Assembly (NCBI RefSeq): GCF_018219155.1 | Contig: NZ_CP056123.1 | Location: forward strand, 3,419,505-3,483,504 | Reading direction: 5' to 3' | DNA: 64,000 nt | From: Moritella sp. 24 | GTDB lineage: Bacteria; Pseudomonadota; Gammaproteobacteria; Enterobacterales; Moritellaceae | Shown here: positions 17,496 to 26,186 of the stretch, one piece after another | Numbering within the stretch: position 1 is the stretch's first letter | How the letters are laid out: every line of letters starts with the position of its first letter | The notes under the pieces: generated by a model | Told to the model about the DNA's origin: nothing | Database searches by the model: none | Seen by the model: only the letters and a program-made list of their open reading frames with translations | Made by a program: the position numbers and the translations under genes

Positions 17496-17557
17496 AATTG
17501 TAATCCTATTATGATAGTAATTTAAGTGGCATAACGCCGGTGTTGCTGGAAGTGTTA

Positions 17558-17620
17558 CTACTTACTTATGATCAAACAGGACGAGGTACTAAAAAAAACT
17601 TCGAAATGGAATTCATTCAT
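17558..17620 (-). other. Possible 20-codon upstream ORF in the csp leader
   Basis: Within the predicted csp 5' leader an ATG at 17620 opens [20 protein letters not shown] and ends at a TAG at 17558. AAGG lies nine bases upstream. It could be a regulatory leader ORF or chance. Confidence 0.25.
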
Positions 17621-17645
17621 AAAACTAACCTTAAAGCTGTGGTGG

Positions 17646-17673
17646 ATTATATAGATTTAAGATCCAGTGTCAA
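17646..17673 (-). promoter_or_regulatory. Consensus sigma70 promoter of the csp gene
   Basis: On the minus strand TTGACA-N16-TATAAT matches both hexamers perfectly. The transcript would start near 17638, giving a leader of about 143 nt before the ATG at 17495. The rest of the 330-bp gap up to rhlE holds the rhlE promoter region (a TATACT box near 17762-17767) and no convincing gene. Confidence 0.85.
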
Positions 17674-17828
17674 CACCGTTATACCTCATTCATTATATAA
17701 GTTAACTATAATTAACCTGTTTGCACTTAAGCAACCTATCATGTACCCTGCAGCACCGCTGTTATACTAAGCACTAGCAGATAGTATTAGCACATAAGAT
17801 AGCAACCACATAAATAAAGAGACACTAT

Positions 17829-19190
17829 ATGAGTTTTACCGACCTCGGTTTATCCGCTCCAATCCTAAAAGCTGTAGCAGAAAAAGGCTACGACACACCA
17901 TCGCCAATTCAGGCGCAAGCAATACCAGCTGTATTGTCAGGTAAGGACGTAATGGCAGCGGCACAAACAGGGACAGGTAAAACAGCTGGTTTTACTCTAC
18001 CTATTTTAGAAAAACTAAGCCAAGGTGAACGTCCGCGTGCTAATCAAGTACGTACATTAATCTTAACGCCGACACGTGAACTTGCAGCGCAAATCGCCGA
18101 GAACGTAGAAGTATATAGCAAGCATTTACGTTTAACGTCAACGGTTGTATTTGGTGGCGTTAAAATTAACCCACAAATGATGCGTTTACGTCGTGGTGTC
18201 GATATCTTAGTAGCAACACCGGGTCGTTTATTAGATTTATACAATCAAAAAGCAGTACGTTTTAACCAATTAGAAATCCTCGTGTTAGATGAAGCAGACC
18301 GTATGCTTGACATGGGCTTCCTACGCGATATTCGTAAAATCTTAGCCGTATTACCGAAAAAACGTCAAAACCTATTATTCTCAGCAACTTTCTCTGACGA
18401 TATTCGCCAACTTGCGAAAGGCTTAATCAACGATCCTGTTGAAATCTCAGTAACACCACGTAATGCAGCGGCTAAATCTGTTGAACAATGGATGCATCCA
18501 GTTGATAAGAAGAAAAAACCGCTTCTATTAACACACCTGATTAAAGAGAACGATTGGAAACAGGTATTGGTGTTTACCAAAACTAAACACGGTGCAAACA
18601 AGTTAACTAAACACTTGGAAGAGCAAGGCATCAACGCTGCAGCAATTCACGGTAACAAGAGTCAAGGCGCTCGTACTAAAGCACTGGCTAACTTCAAGTC
18701 TGGCGCAGTAAGAGCACTTGTTGCAACGGATATTGCGGCACGTGGTATCGATATTGATCAATTACCACAAGTTGTTAACTTTGAACTACCAAACGTACCT
18801 GAAGATTATGTTCACCGTATTGGTCGTACAGGTCGTGCAGGCGCAGAAGGTACTGCAATCTCGTTAGTTTGTCATGACGAATTAAAAGAACTTATCGCAA
18901 TTGAACAGTTAACGCAGAAGCACCTTGAACGTGTTGTTGTCGATGGCTTTGCACCAATGGATTCATTCCCGACAACACCGGGTATTCGTCCGCCAAAAGA
19001 GAAAAAAGCAAAGAAACCAAAAGCTGAACACCAAGATGGTCAACGCTCTGGTGAAAACGCTCGTGGTCACAAGCCTGCAAGTAAAAACCGCCGTCACACA
19101 GGTCCACGCAGTGAAGTAAACCCATCAGCAAACAAAGGCAACCGTCGTCGCCCAGCTGGTTCTGCAAATAAAACGAGCAACAACGCTTAA
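17829..19190 (+). CDS. rhlE: DEAD-box ATP-dependent RNA helicase RhlE
   Basis: An RNA helicase implicated in ribosome assembly and RNA decay, often cold-responsive. The core has the Q-motif [11 protein letters not shown], Walker [19 protein letters not shown] ([11 protein letters not shown]), SAT and [11 protein letters not shown] basic Lys/Arg-rich tail begins at about residue 385 ([14 protein letters not shown] onward), typical of RhlE, and there is no DbpA-type RNA-binding domain. Its 453 aa matches E. coli RhlE (454). It is divergent from the csp/dbpA side. Confidence 0.92.
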   Translation: MSFTDLGLSAPILKAVAEKGYDTPSPIQAQAIPAVLSGKDVMAAAQTGTGKTAGFTLPILEKLSQGERPRANQVRTLILTPTRELAAQIAENVEVYSKHLRLTSTVVFGGVKINPQMMRLRRGVDILVATPGRLLDLYNQKAVRFNQLEILVLDEADRMLDMGFLRDIRKILAVLPKKRQNLLFSATFSDDIRQLAKGLINDPVEISVTPRNAAAKSVEQWMHPVDKKKKPLLLTHLIKENDWKQVLVFTKTKHGANKLTKHLEEQGINAAAIHGNKSQGARTKALANFKSGAVRALVATDIAARGIDIDQLPQVVNFELPNVPEDYVHRIGRTGRAGAEGTAISLVCHDELKELIAIEQLTQKHLERVVVDGFAPMDSFPTTPGIRPPKEKKAKKPKAEHQDGQRSGENARGHKPASKNRRHTGPRSEVNPSANKGNRRRPAGSANKTSNNA

Positions 19191-19449
19191 GTGATTACTT
19201 ATAATAAGCGCTGAATATAGTTAGTGCTTATCTATACATAATTTTATGCGCATTGTCTTTAGTCATAAAGTCGATGCGCTTTACTACCCCACTTCATTAA
19301 TACCTGTCTCGCCCTGCTAAATTAATTATTGCCGACTCAAGATATTAGCAATTACTTTACATTAATTTAATCATTAATCTCTGGTTAACATTATTATTTA
19401 CGCGCTTATTTGTTAGAATATTCACTCTTCATTAAAGAGCGGAAAGTAA

Positions 19450-19965
19450 ATGAAATTACAACAGATAGACAAAGTTCGTTATCGTAAACACCTCAATATG
19501 GCAAGCGTTGTAGCTACCGCTGTTTTAATTGTTTTTGCATTAATTTATGGTCAAATTTTAATTCACTTTTTTGCCCCTGCTGATGGCAATAATTTTAAAC
19601 TCAATTTAGTCGGTGTTATTCTTGGTGTCATTAGCTTGTTAATGGTATTTAACCTTGTTCGCCATCATCCTTACTTAACCGAAGTGATGTATGTTTGGGA
19701 TCTTAAACAAGCAAACAATCAAATTTACCGTAAACTTCACCACATCAAATCTGCCTTAAGTGAAAGTGACAATACCAATATTGATGCTATCACTATCCTG
19801 AATTACTATTACGCCGCATCAAAGCAGCAATACAATTTAGATAACAATACATTAACGATGGAAAGTTTAACGGCAGACATCGCCAAGTTAGATAATCTCA
19901 TTGCAGAACGTAATTTGAGCATTACCCCGGACGATTACAATCCAAGCTTATTAAAGCAGTTTTAA
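19450..19965 (+). CDS. DUF3087 family membrane protein
   Basis: A 171-aa protein with two hydrophobic segments near residues 18-42 (VVATAVLIVFALIYGQILI) and 52-70 (VGVILGVISLLMVFNLV), then a long soluble C-terminal region rich in helix. The pattern and the sequence YVWDLKQANNQIYRKLHHI fit the DUF3087 family found in marine gammaproteobacteria. Function is unknown. GGAAAGTAA precedes the ATG. It is monocistronic, with its own terminator. Confidence 0.75.
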   Translation: MKLQQIDKVRYRKHLNMASVVATAVLIVFALIYGQILIHFFAPADGNNFKLNLVGVILGVISLLMVFNLVRHHPYLTEVMYVWDLKQANNQIYRKLHHIKSALSESDNTNIDAITILNYYYAASKQQYNLDNNTLTMESLTADIAKLDNLIAERNLSITPDDYNPSLLKQF

Positions 19966-19987
19966 ATCACGTTATTAATCCGTCTAT

Positions 19988-20021
19988 AAAAACAGGCATG
20001 GCTATAATTACAGCTGTTTTT
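19988..20021 (+). terminator. Terminator after the DUF3087 gene
   Basis: AAAAACAG (19988-19995) pairs with CTGTTTTT (20014-20021), with a T-run that overlaps the 3' arm. Confidence 0.7.
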
Positions 20022-20136
20022 AGAATTAAAACCTAAGATCTTGACTGCCTGTTCGATTTTTATAACCTTAATGCGAATTTATTATATCGAAATGAAAAAA
20101 AACACCATAAATGCCGCCTTATAGCCTGCTAGCTCT

Positions 20137-20165
20137 TTTTTGTTCTCAAAAAAACGTGATATACT
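20137..20165 (+). promoter_or_regulatory. Predicted promoter of the elongation factor G gene
   Basis: An extended -10 TGATATACT (20157-20165) has a weak -35 TTTTTG 17 bases upstream. An A/T-rich tract sits in between, as in strong growth-related promoters. Confidence 0.5.
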
Positions 20166-20204
20166 CCGCGCGAATCTTTAAATAAATAAATTATAGAGAA
20201 CATA

Positions 20205-22292
20205 ATGGCAGATTTATCTAAATACAGAAATATCGGTATCTTCGCTCACGTTGATGCTGGTAAAACAACAACAACTGAACGTATCCTAAAACTTACTGGT
20301 CAGATCCACAAAACTGGTGAAGTTCATGACGGTGAATCAACTACAGATTTCATGGAACAGGAAGCTGAGCGCGGTATTACTATTCAGTCAGCAGCTGTAA
20401 CTTGCTTCTGGGATAATCACCGTTTTAACGTAATCGATACTCCTGGACACGTTGACTTCACAGTAGAAGTTTACCGTTCACTTAAAGTACTTGATGGCGG
20501 TATCGGTGTATTCTGTGGTTCTGGTGGTGTTGAACCGCAATCAGAAACTAACTGGCGTTATGCGAATGACTCAGAAGTTGCTCGTATCATCTTCGTAAAC
20601 AAATTAGACCGTATGGGTGCTGATTTTTACCGCGTTGTTAAGCAAACTCAAGACGTACTAGATGCTAACCCACTAGTTATGGTTCTACCAATCGGTATCG
20701 AAGACGATTTCGTTGGTGTTGTTGACCTTCTAACTCGTAAAGCATACGTTTGGGATGAAACTGGTCTTCCAGAAAACTACAAAATCGAAGATGTTCCTGC
20801 GGACATGGCTGATAAAGTAGAAGAATACCGTGAAATGCTAATCGAAACTGCTGTAGAGCAAGACGATGACCTAATGGAAGCTTACATGGAAGGTACTGAA
20901 CCTTCTCTAGAAGAAATCAAACGTTGTATCCGTAAAGGTACACGTACAATGGACTTCTTCCCAACTTACTGTGGTTCAGCATTCAAGAACAAAGGTATGC
21001 AACTAATTCTTGACGCTGTAGTAGATTACCTACCAAGCCCAACGGACGTTGATCCTCAACCGCTTACGGATGAAGAAGGCGAACCAACTGGTAAATTTGC
21101 ACTTGTTTCAACTGAAGAAACTTTCAAAGCGCTAGCATTCAAAATCTCTGATGACCGTTTCGGTGCACTTACTTTCGTTCGTATCTACTCAGGTACGTTG
21201 AAGAAAGGTGATACGATCCTTAACGCTGCTACAGGTAAAACTGAGCGTGTTGGCCGTATGTGTGAAATGCAAGCTGATGACCGTAATGAATTAACTAGCG
21301 CACAAGCTGGTGACATCATCGCGATCGTAGGTATGAAAGGTAACGTTCAAACTGGTCACACTCTATGTGATCCGAAAGATCCTATCATCCTAGAAGCTAT
21401 GGTATTCCCAGAACCAGTAATCTCTATCTCTGTAACTCCAAAAGATAAAGGTTCTACTGAGAAAATGGGTATTGCGATCGGTAAAATGGTTGCTGAAGAT
21501 CCAACTTTCAAAGTTGAAACTGACCAAGATTCAGGCGAAACAATCCTTTCAGGTATGGGTGAACTTCACCTAGACATTAAGGTTGATATCCTTAAGCGTA
21601 CATACGGCGTTGAACTAGTTGTTGGTGCTCCTCAGGTTGCTTACCGTGAAACTATTACTCAAGAAATTGAAGATAGCTACACGCATAAGAAACAGTCTGG
21701 TGGTAGTGGTCAATTCGGTAAGATCGATTACCGTATCAAGCCAGGTGAACCAGGTTCAGGTTTCGTATTCTCATCATCTGTTGTTGGTGGTAACGTTCCT
21801 AAAGAATTCTTCCCAGCTGTTGAAAAAGGCTTCAAGAGCCTTATGGACACTGGTGTTCTAGCTGGTTTCCCAGTACTAGACGTTGAAATCGAACTATTCG
21901 ATGGTGGCTTCCACGCAGTGGATTCATCAGCAGTAGCATTCGAACTTGCTGCACGTGGTGCATTCCGTCAGTCTATCCCTAAAGCTGGCGCACAGTTAAT
22001 CGAACCAATCATGAAAGTTGACGTATTCACGCCAGACGATCACGTTGGTGACGTAATTGGTGACCTTAACCGTCGTCGTGGTATGATCGCTGGTCAAGAC
22101 GCTGGTAACACTGGTGTTCGTATTAAAGCTGACGTACCTCTTTCAGAAATGTTTGGTTACATCGGTTCACTACGTACAATGACATCTGGTCGTGGTCAGT
22201 TCTCTATGGAGTTCTCACACTACAACCCTTGTCCAGCTAACGTAGCTGAAGCAGTAATTGCTAAAGTTAAAGAAGAAAACGCTAAAAAATAA
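20205..22292 (+). CDS. fusA: Elongation factor G, stand-alone copy
   Basis: A translational GTPase that drives ribosome translocation or, in some paralogues, ribosome recycling. The GTPase domain has G1 AHVDAGKT, G2 with RGITI, G3 DTPGH and G4 NKLD; domains II-V follow to the end at 695 aa (E. coli EF-G is 704). It lies alone between two terminators rather than in the str operon (rpsL-rpsG-fusA-tufA), which suggests the second EF-G (often called fusA2) of marine gammaproteobacteria. Codon use is strongly biased, like ahpC, so it is probably highly expressed. Whether a str-operon copy also exists cannot be seen here. Confidence 0.9.
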   Translation: MADLSKYRNIGIFAHVDAGKTTTTERILKLTGQIHKTGEVHDGESTTDFMEQEAERGITIQSAAVTCFWDNHRFNVIDTPGHVDFTVEVYRSLKVLDGGIGVFCGSGGVEPQSETNWRYANDSEVARIIFVNKLDRMGADFYRVVKQTQDVLDANPLVMVLPIGIEDDFVGVVDLLTRKAYVWDETGLPENYKIEDVPADMADKVEEYREMLIETAVEQDDDLMEAYMEGTEPSLEEIKRCIRKGTRTMDFFPTYCGSAFKNKGMQLILDAVVDYLPSPTDVDPQPLTDEEGEPTGKFALVSTEETFKALAFKISDDRFGALTFVRIYSGTLKKGDTILNAATGKTERVGRMCEMQADDRNELTSAQAGDIIAIVGMKGNVQTGHTLCDPKDPIILEAMVFPEPVISISVTPKDKGSTEKMGIAIGKMVAEDPTFKVETDQDSGETILSGMGELHLDIKVDILKRTYGVELVVGAPQVAYRETITQEIEDSYTHKKQSGGSGQFGKIDYRIKPGEPGSGFVFSSSVVGGNVPKEFFPAVEKGFKSLMDTGVLAGFPVLDVEIELFDGGFHAVDSSAVAFELAARGAFRQSIPKAGAQLIEPIMKVDVFTPDDHVGDVIGDLNRRRGMIAGQDAGNTGVRIKADVPLSEMFGYIGSLRTMTSGRGQFSMEFSHYNPCPANVAEAVIAKVKEENAKK

Positions 22293-22316
22293 GTAATTAT
22301 TTTTAGTTAATCTTCT

Positions 22317-22352
22317 AACCCCAGTTATGCAAATAGCTGGGGTTATTTTTTG
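22317..22352 (+). terminator. Terminator of the elongation factor G gene
   Basis: AACCCCAG (22317-22324) pairs with CTGGGGTT (22337-22344), followed by ATTTTTT. Confidence 0.88.
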
Positions 22353-22469
22353 CCTGAAAAACAATAAATGCCCTTCTCGCTGCTCCCTGCTTAGTTGACA
22401 ATATTTCACCTCTTTTCTTATCCCTCCTTCTACTAGCTGAACGATTACCACTGCGGCTAAATTACAGAC

Positions 22470-22504
22470 AAAAAAAAGCACCAAGACCATCAAGCCTTAG
22501 TGCT
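22470..22504 (-). terminator. Terminator of roxA
   Basis: On the minus strand AGCACTAAG pairs with CTTGGTGCT (with one G-T pair), then eight T. It lies about 55 bases after the roxA stop. Confidence 0.85.
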
Positions 22505-22557
22505 ATTACTTTTTACTAGCTAATGCTTATTAACTCACGCTAACAGCACATTAACCG

Positions 22558-23697
22558 TTACTCAAAGTGCCAGTAACCTAAATTAACCCATTCAATCAAT
22601 TGCTGACCAAATGCTTTATCTTTCATTAATACTTCAAGTTCTTTAGCTGACTGCTCAGTGGTGTTACATAGCGTTTGTACACTTGCTGCAATACTTGCAT
22701 CGAAATCATAACGCTCGCCATCAATGAAACAGCTCGTTGGCATTTCAGGAAAGTATAATGTCTTCAGTCCGTTTACTTTTCGTAAGTAAGACTCCATACC
22801 GATTTCATCAATTACGATCGCGTAGTCAGCAATGTAGCCACCTTCTGGTGCAACTAAATCCAGTTCGTGTGCTGATTCACTGTAATGACGGCCAAGGAAA
22901 TCATGCATAACGCTTTTATCTGCCATTAATGACGTCATGATGTCTGTTAGACCTTGCACTTCACTTGCTTCAATTGAGCCATGCTCTGCGCGAGGTTGTA
23001 ATTTTGGATCGCTATAACGAACAAACTCTTTGTCTTGTTGTAATAGATAATCACCAAAATCATTTAACAGTTCTTTCTGATCTTGCGCGCGGAAACCAAC
23101 AGAGTAGTTAATCGCTTCGCCAACAGCATAACCTTCATGCGGTGCATAAGGTGGGATATAAAGAATATCGCCTGGTTCTAATACCGTATCAATAACCGCA
23201 TCAAACGCTTCACAGTGCTTCAGTGCACCATTTGCAGCAAACTCTTGTGGATTCATATCTTGAGCACCAACACGCCAATGACGCTTGCCTAGGCCTTGAA
23301 TAATGAATACACAATAACGGTCTACATGCGGACCTACGCCACCTGTATTAGTACTATAAGAAACCATTAAGTCATCAAAGCGCCAGCTTGGAATGAAGTT
23401 AAAGGTATTCGCTAATTCAGCCGAAGGTTCATGCCAATGGTTGATCGCTTGTACTAAGATAGCTGAACCATCTTGTTCCATACGTTCAAACTCAATGAAA
23501 GGACCACATGCAGCCTGCCACTTGTCTTCTTCACGCCATACCATGCGCGATGTGATTTCTTCTTCCATTGCTAAACCAGCAATTTCATCCGGGCTAATTG
23601 GATCGACAAAATCCTTGAATCCAGCTTTAATCAACAGTGGTTTTTTCTGCCAATAGTTTTGCATGAAGTCATCAAGATCAAGATTTAGTTTATACAT
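22558..23697 (-). CDS. roxA: Ribosomal protein uL16 3-hydroxylase (JmjC-type oxygenase)
   Basis: A 2-oxoglutarate/Fe(II)-dependent oxygenase (YcfD/RoxA) that hydroxylates an arginine of ribosomal protein uL16 in E. coli. The cupin/JmjC iron ligands are visible: His124 and Asp126 in GPHVDRY and His187 in APHEGY. The N-terminal segment WQKKPLLIKAGF and GDILYIPPYAPHEGYA match E. coli RoxA closely, and the winged-helix C-terminal part is present. Start: a TTG two codons upstream is open, but the ATG at 23697 aligns with the E. coli start, giving 379 aa (E. coli 373). Monocistronic, between two terminators. Confidence 0.93.
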   Translation of the reverse strand: MYKLNLDLDDFMQNYWQKKPLLIKAGFKDFVDPISPDEIAGLAMEEEITSRMVWREEDKWQAACGPFIEFERMEQDGSAILVQAINHWHEPSAELANTFNFIPSWRFDDLMVSYSTNTGGVGPHVDRYCVFIIQGLGKRHWRVGAQDMNPQEFAANGALKHCEAFDAVIDTVLEPGDILYIPPYAPHEGYAVGEAINYSVGFRAQDQKELLNDFGDYLLQQDKEFVRYSDPKLQPRAEHGSIEASEVQGLTDIMTSLMADKSVMHDFLGRHYSESAHELDLVAPEGGYIADYAIVIDEIGMESYLRKVNGLKTLYFPEMPTSCFIDGERYDFDASIAASVQTLCNTTEQSAKELEVLMKDKAFGQQLIEWVNLGYWHFE

Positions 23698-23764
23698 AGT
23701 CAACCCGCATTTAATAATCGAAGAATAGAGCGCGTATCATAGGTATTTTCATGATAATAGCAAC

Positions 23765-23810
23765 AAAAAAAGCCCTGTGGATATTACATAACGTAATTTC
23801 CCCAGGGCTT
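23765..23810 (-). terminator. Terminator of the ccm operon
   Basis: On the minus strand AAGCCCTGGGG...CCACAGGGCTT is followed by seven T; the A-run on the other side makes it usable in both directions. It lies about 60 bases after the ccmI stop. Confidence 0.88.
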
Positions 23811-23873
23811 AAAACAAGTGCTTATTAACAAGCGCTAACATCGTGTTACAAAGTTAGTAACACACTCATTAAA

Positions 23874-25142
23874 TTAACGACTTAAATTAAGCGTCACTGA
23901 ACGTGCATCGCCTTCATTAATCGTCACAATATTAGAGTTAATATCATCATCTTTTGTCGTTACATCCGCATCTTGAGAAAGCTTAGCACTCACTTTAATC
24001 GATGGGAATTGTGACATCTTCATCTGTGCCATCATCGCATCACTATCTGATAGTGTGATAGTTAATGGGAAGGTAGGATTGATGAGACGCTTAACAGCCA
24101 ATGGCGCTTTAGGGCCAGCAGCTGCCTGGACGTAAACGAACAAATAACCTTTAAGTTCAGCTTGCTCAGCAGTAATCGTGATCGTCACTTGCTCATTACC
24201 CGCTGGTGCTTCGTTTGCAGCTGCCGCAGGACGGTTATCAGTTGCAGCATCAGCTACCGTTGGTGCAGTACCACCTTTCGCTTCAATCTGTTTTCTTGCG
24301 TATTCAATACTACCTTGAATCATTTCGATACGATCAGGTTGGCCAGCAAGTAACGGTAACATACGTTGCCATTGCTCGATTGCACCAAGATAGTCTTGAT
24401 TTTCTAACGCCATGAACGCTGACGTCGATAATACTTCAATATCCCCCGGCTTCTCTTTCTTAAGATCCATCAGAATCTTGCGCGCTAAGTTATTTTGTTC
24501 TGGATCATCGCTCAGCATTAATGCCTGCGCATAACCAGTCACGATTGATGTGTTCATTGGTGCCAGTTTATAAGCACGGTCCATCGCAATGAATGCCGCA
24601 TTTGAATCACCCAAGGCAACGTTTAAGCGACCCAGTAATAACCAACCAAATTCATTATCTGGTTCAGCCATCATCTTGGTACTTAATGCCAGTTTAAAGT
24701 CAGAGATCTCTTGATCTGTTACTTTATCACCTTCATTCATTACGCGGTCAGTTAGCTCTGGCAAACGAGAATATACGTCTTGCCAATTCGTCACTTTTTC
24801 ACTTGCACCTAACATAAGATATGCCGATACAGAGAAAACAACTAAGAACACCAAACCCGAAATCCAGATGAATGGTGAGTTAGCTTTATTTACTGCTATC
24901 GCTTTCTCATCTACAACATCATCTAATAGACCACGTTGCATTTCATCAATAAACTCTTCGCTTTTGTCTAACAAACCTTGGTCTTCATCGTCAGCTAATT
25001 CGCTAATACGACTTTTATAAAGGTCTTTGTTTAATTGATCACGTGTTGCACCTGTTAGCTTGCTTTCACCACTAACTGGGATAACAAATGCCAGTGCGGC
25101 AACCATCATCAATAAAATACTTACTATCCAAAATAACAACAT
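23874..25142 (-). CDS. ccmI: Cytochrome c maturation protein CcmI
   Basis: An apocytochrome c chaperone of the System I haem ligation complex, bridging CcmF/CcmH and apocytochrome. Two membrane segments lie at about residues 2-20 and 92-112, with a cytoplasmic loop containing a leucine-rich helix between them. A periplasmic TPR region follows (GWLLLGRLNVALGDSNAAFI and neighbouring repeats), then a C-terminal beta domain (about 315-422). At 422 aa it is a full CcmI rather than the split form fused in E. coli CcmH. It is last in ccmABCDEFGHI and ends at a strong terminator. Confidence 0.9.
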   Translation of the reverse strand: MLLFWIVSILLMMVAALAFVIPVSGESKLTGATRDQLNKDLYKSRISELADDEDQGLLDKSEEFIDEMQRGLLDDVVDEKAIAVNKANSPFIWISGLVFLVVFSVSAYLMLGASEKVTNWQDVYSRLPELTDRVMNEGDKVTDQEISDFKLALSTKMMAEPDNEFGWLLLGRLNVALGDSNAAFIAMDRAYKLAPMNTSIVTGYAQALMLSDDPEQNNLARKILMDLKKEKPGDIEVLSTSAFMALENQDYLGAIEQWQRMLPLLAGQPDRIEMIQGSIEYARKQIEAKGGTAPTVADAATDNRPAAAANEAPAGNEQVTITITAEQAELKGYLFVYVQAAAGPKAPLAVKRLINPTFPLTITLSDSDAMMAQMKMSQFPSIKVSAKLSQDADVTTKDDDINSNIVTINEGDARSVTLNLSR

Positions 25143-25143
25143 G

Positions 25144-25611
25144 CTATTTCTCGCTATCCTTTAGAATTTTGGCCAAGCGGTTTTTCTCCGCACTCGTTAA
25201 CTCATCATCGTTATCATCAGTCGCGATTCTACTTTTACGACGACTATTGCGAACAATAATGATGCCACCAAATAACACAAATAGACCAGGGCCAACCCAC
25301 AGGATGGCAGTCCCTAGTGTTACAGGTGGTTTATATAAAACAAAGTTGCCAAATCGGTCAATCCAGTAAGTCACGATCTCATCTTCGTTCTTACCTTCAA
25401 TCACCATATTGTAGGTTTTTTGACGCATATCTTTTGCTATCGAGGCATTCGAATCAGCAAGGTTATTGTTTTGACATTTAGGGCAACGTAATTCTGCCGT
25501 TAATGTTCTAAACAAAGCTTCTTGTTCCGCTGTCTCAAAGTCGTAGACATCAATAACCGCCGCAACACTGAAACTGAGCATTAAAGTCATTAATACGAAT
25601 ATTTTTTTCAT
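25144..25611 (-). CDS. ccmH: Cytochrome c maturation protein CcmH
   Basis: A periplasmic thiol-disulfide oxidoreductase that keeps the CXXCH motif of apocytochrome reduced for haem attachment. A signal anchor is at residues 1-20, the redox motif is LRCPKCQNNN (Cys43/Cys46), and a membrane segment follows at about 103-121. Its 155 aa equals the N-terminal half of E. coli CcmH, whose C-terminal TPR half is the separate CcmI here. One base separates it from ccmI. Confidence 0.93.
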   Translation of the reverse strand: MKKIFVLMTLMLSFSVAAVIDVYDFETAEQEALFRTLTAELRCPKCQNNNLADSNASIAKDMRQKTYNMVIEGKNEDEIVTYWIDRFGNFVLYKPPVTLGTAILWVGPGLFVLFGGIIIVRNSRRKSRIATDDNDDELTSAEKNRLAKILKDSEK

Positions 25612-25620
25612 CTTAAATCC

Positions 25621-26169
25621 TTATTTCAACTGCTCATAAACAGCTTTTAGTTCACCATTCCAATTACGCGGATTAATATCACCTACGTGCTTGTATTGAA
25701 TAATGCCTTTGCTGTCGATGAAGAAGGTTTCAGGTGCACCGTAAACGCCCAAGTCAAGACCGAGCATCCCATCAGGATCATAAAGACTGATCTTATATGG
25801 GTTATCTAGCTCTTCTAACCATCTGAGTGCTTTTTTGCGATCATCTTTATAGTTCATGCCAACAATGTAAACACCATCTTCAGCAAGTTCATTTAAGTAC
25901 TTATGCTCGGCGTAACACGTTGGGCACCACGTTGCCCATACATTTAACAACATAGGTTTACCTGATAACACACTTTTATCGTGTTGCAGTTCAGGCTCAA
26001 CTAAATCGTTTAATGCAAACTCGGGAACAGGTCGACCAATAAAGGTCGACTCTAAAACGGTAGCGTCACGAAATAAGCCAATGTAAAGGAAAATAGACAC
26101 ACATAAAAATACGATTAAGGGTATTAGTCGTGTCATTAACTGTTTCTTTTTTTTCACATCATTAGTCAT
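25621..26169 (-). CDS. ccmG: Thiol:disulfide interchange protein CcmG (DsbE)
   Basis: A membrane-anchored periplasmic thioredoxin-like protein that passes reductant from DsbD to CcmH or apocytochrome. An N-terminal anchor is at about residues 14-33, and the active site WCPTC is at Cys82/Cys85. The CcmG-specific loop with GVYGAPETFFID contains the cis-Pro. At 182 aa it matches E. coli DsbE (185). It follows ccmF after 17 bases. Confidence 0.94.
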   Translation of the reverse strand: MTNDVKKKKQLMTRLIPLIVFLCVSIFLYIGLFRDATVLESTFIGRPVPEFALNDLVEPELQHDKSVLSGKPMLLNVWATWCPTCYAEHKYLNELAEDGVYIVGMNYKDDRKKALRWLEELDNPYKISLYDPDGMLGLDLGVYGAPETFFIDSKGIIQYKHVGDINPRNWNGELKAVYEQLK

Positions 26170-26186
26170 TATCTTTGTCCTAATTA

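Noticed and set aside
17540-17770. 76-codon plus-strand ORF
   Set aside because: It covers the csp promoter and leader on the other strand, has no ribosome-binding site and no family resemblance.
22215-22493. 92-codon minus-strand ORF overlapping the end of the EF-G gene
   Set aside because: It runs through the EF-G terminator and the roxA terminator and has an unprotein-like composition.
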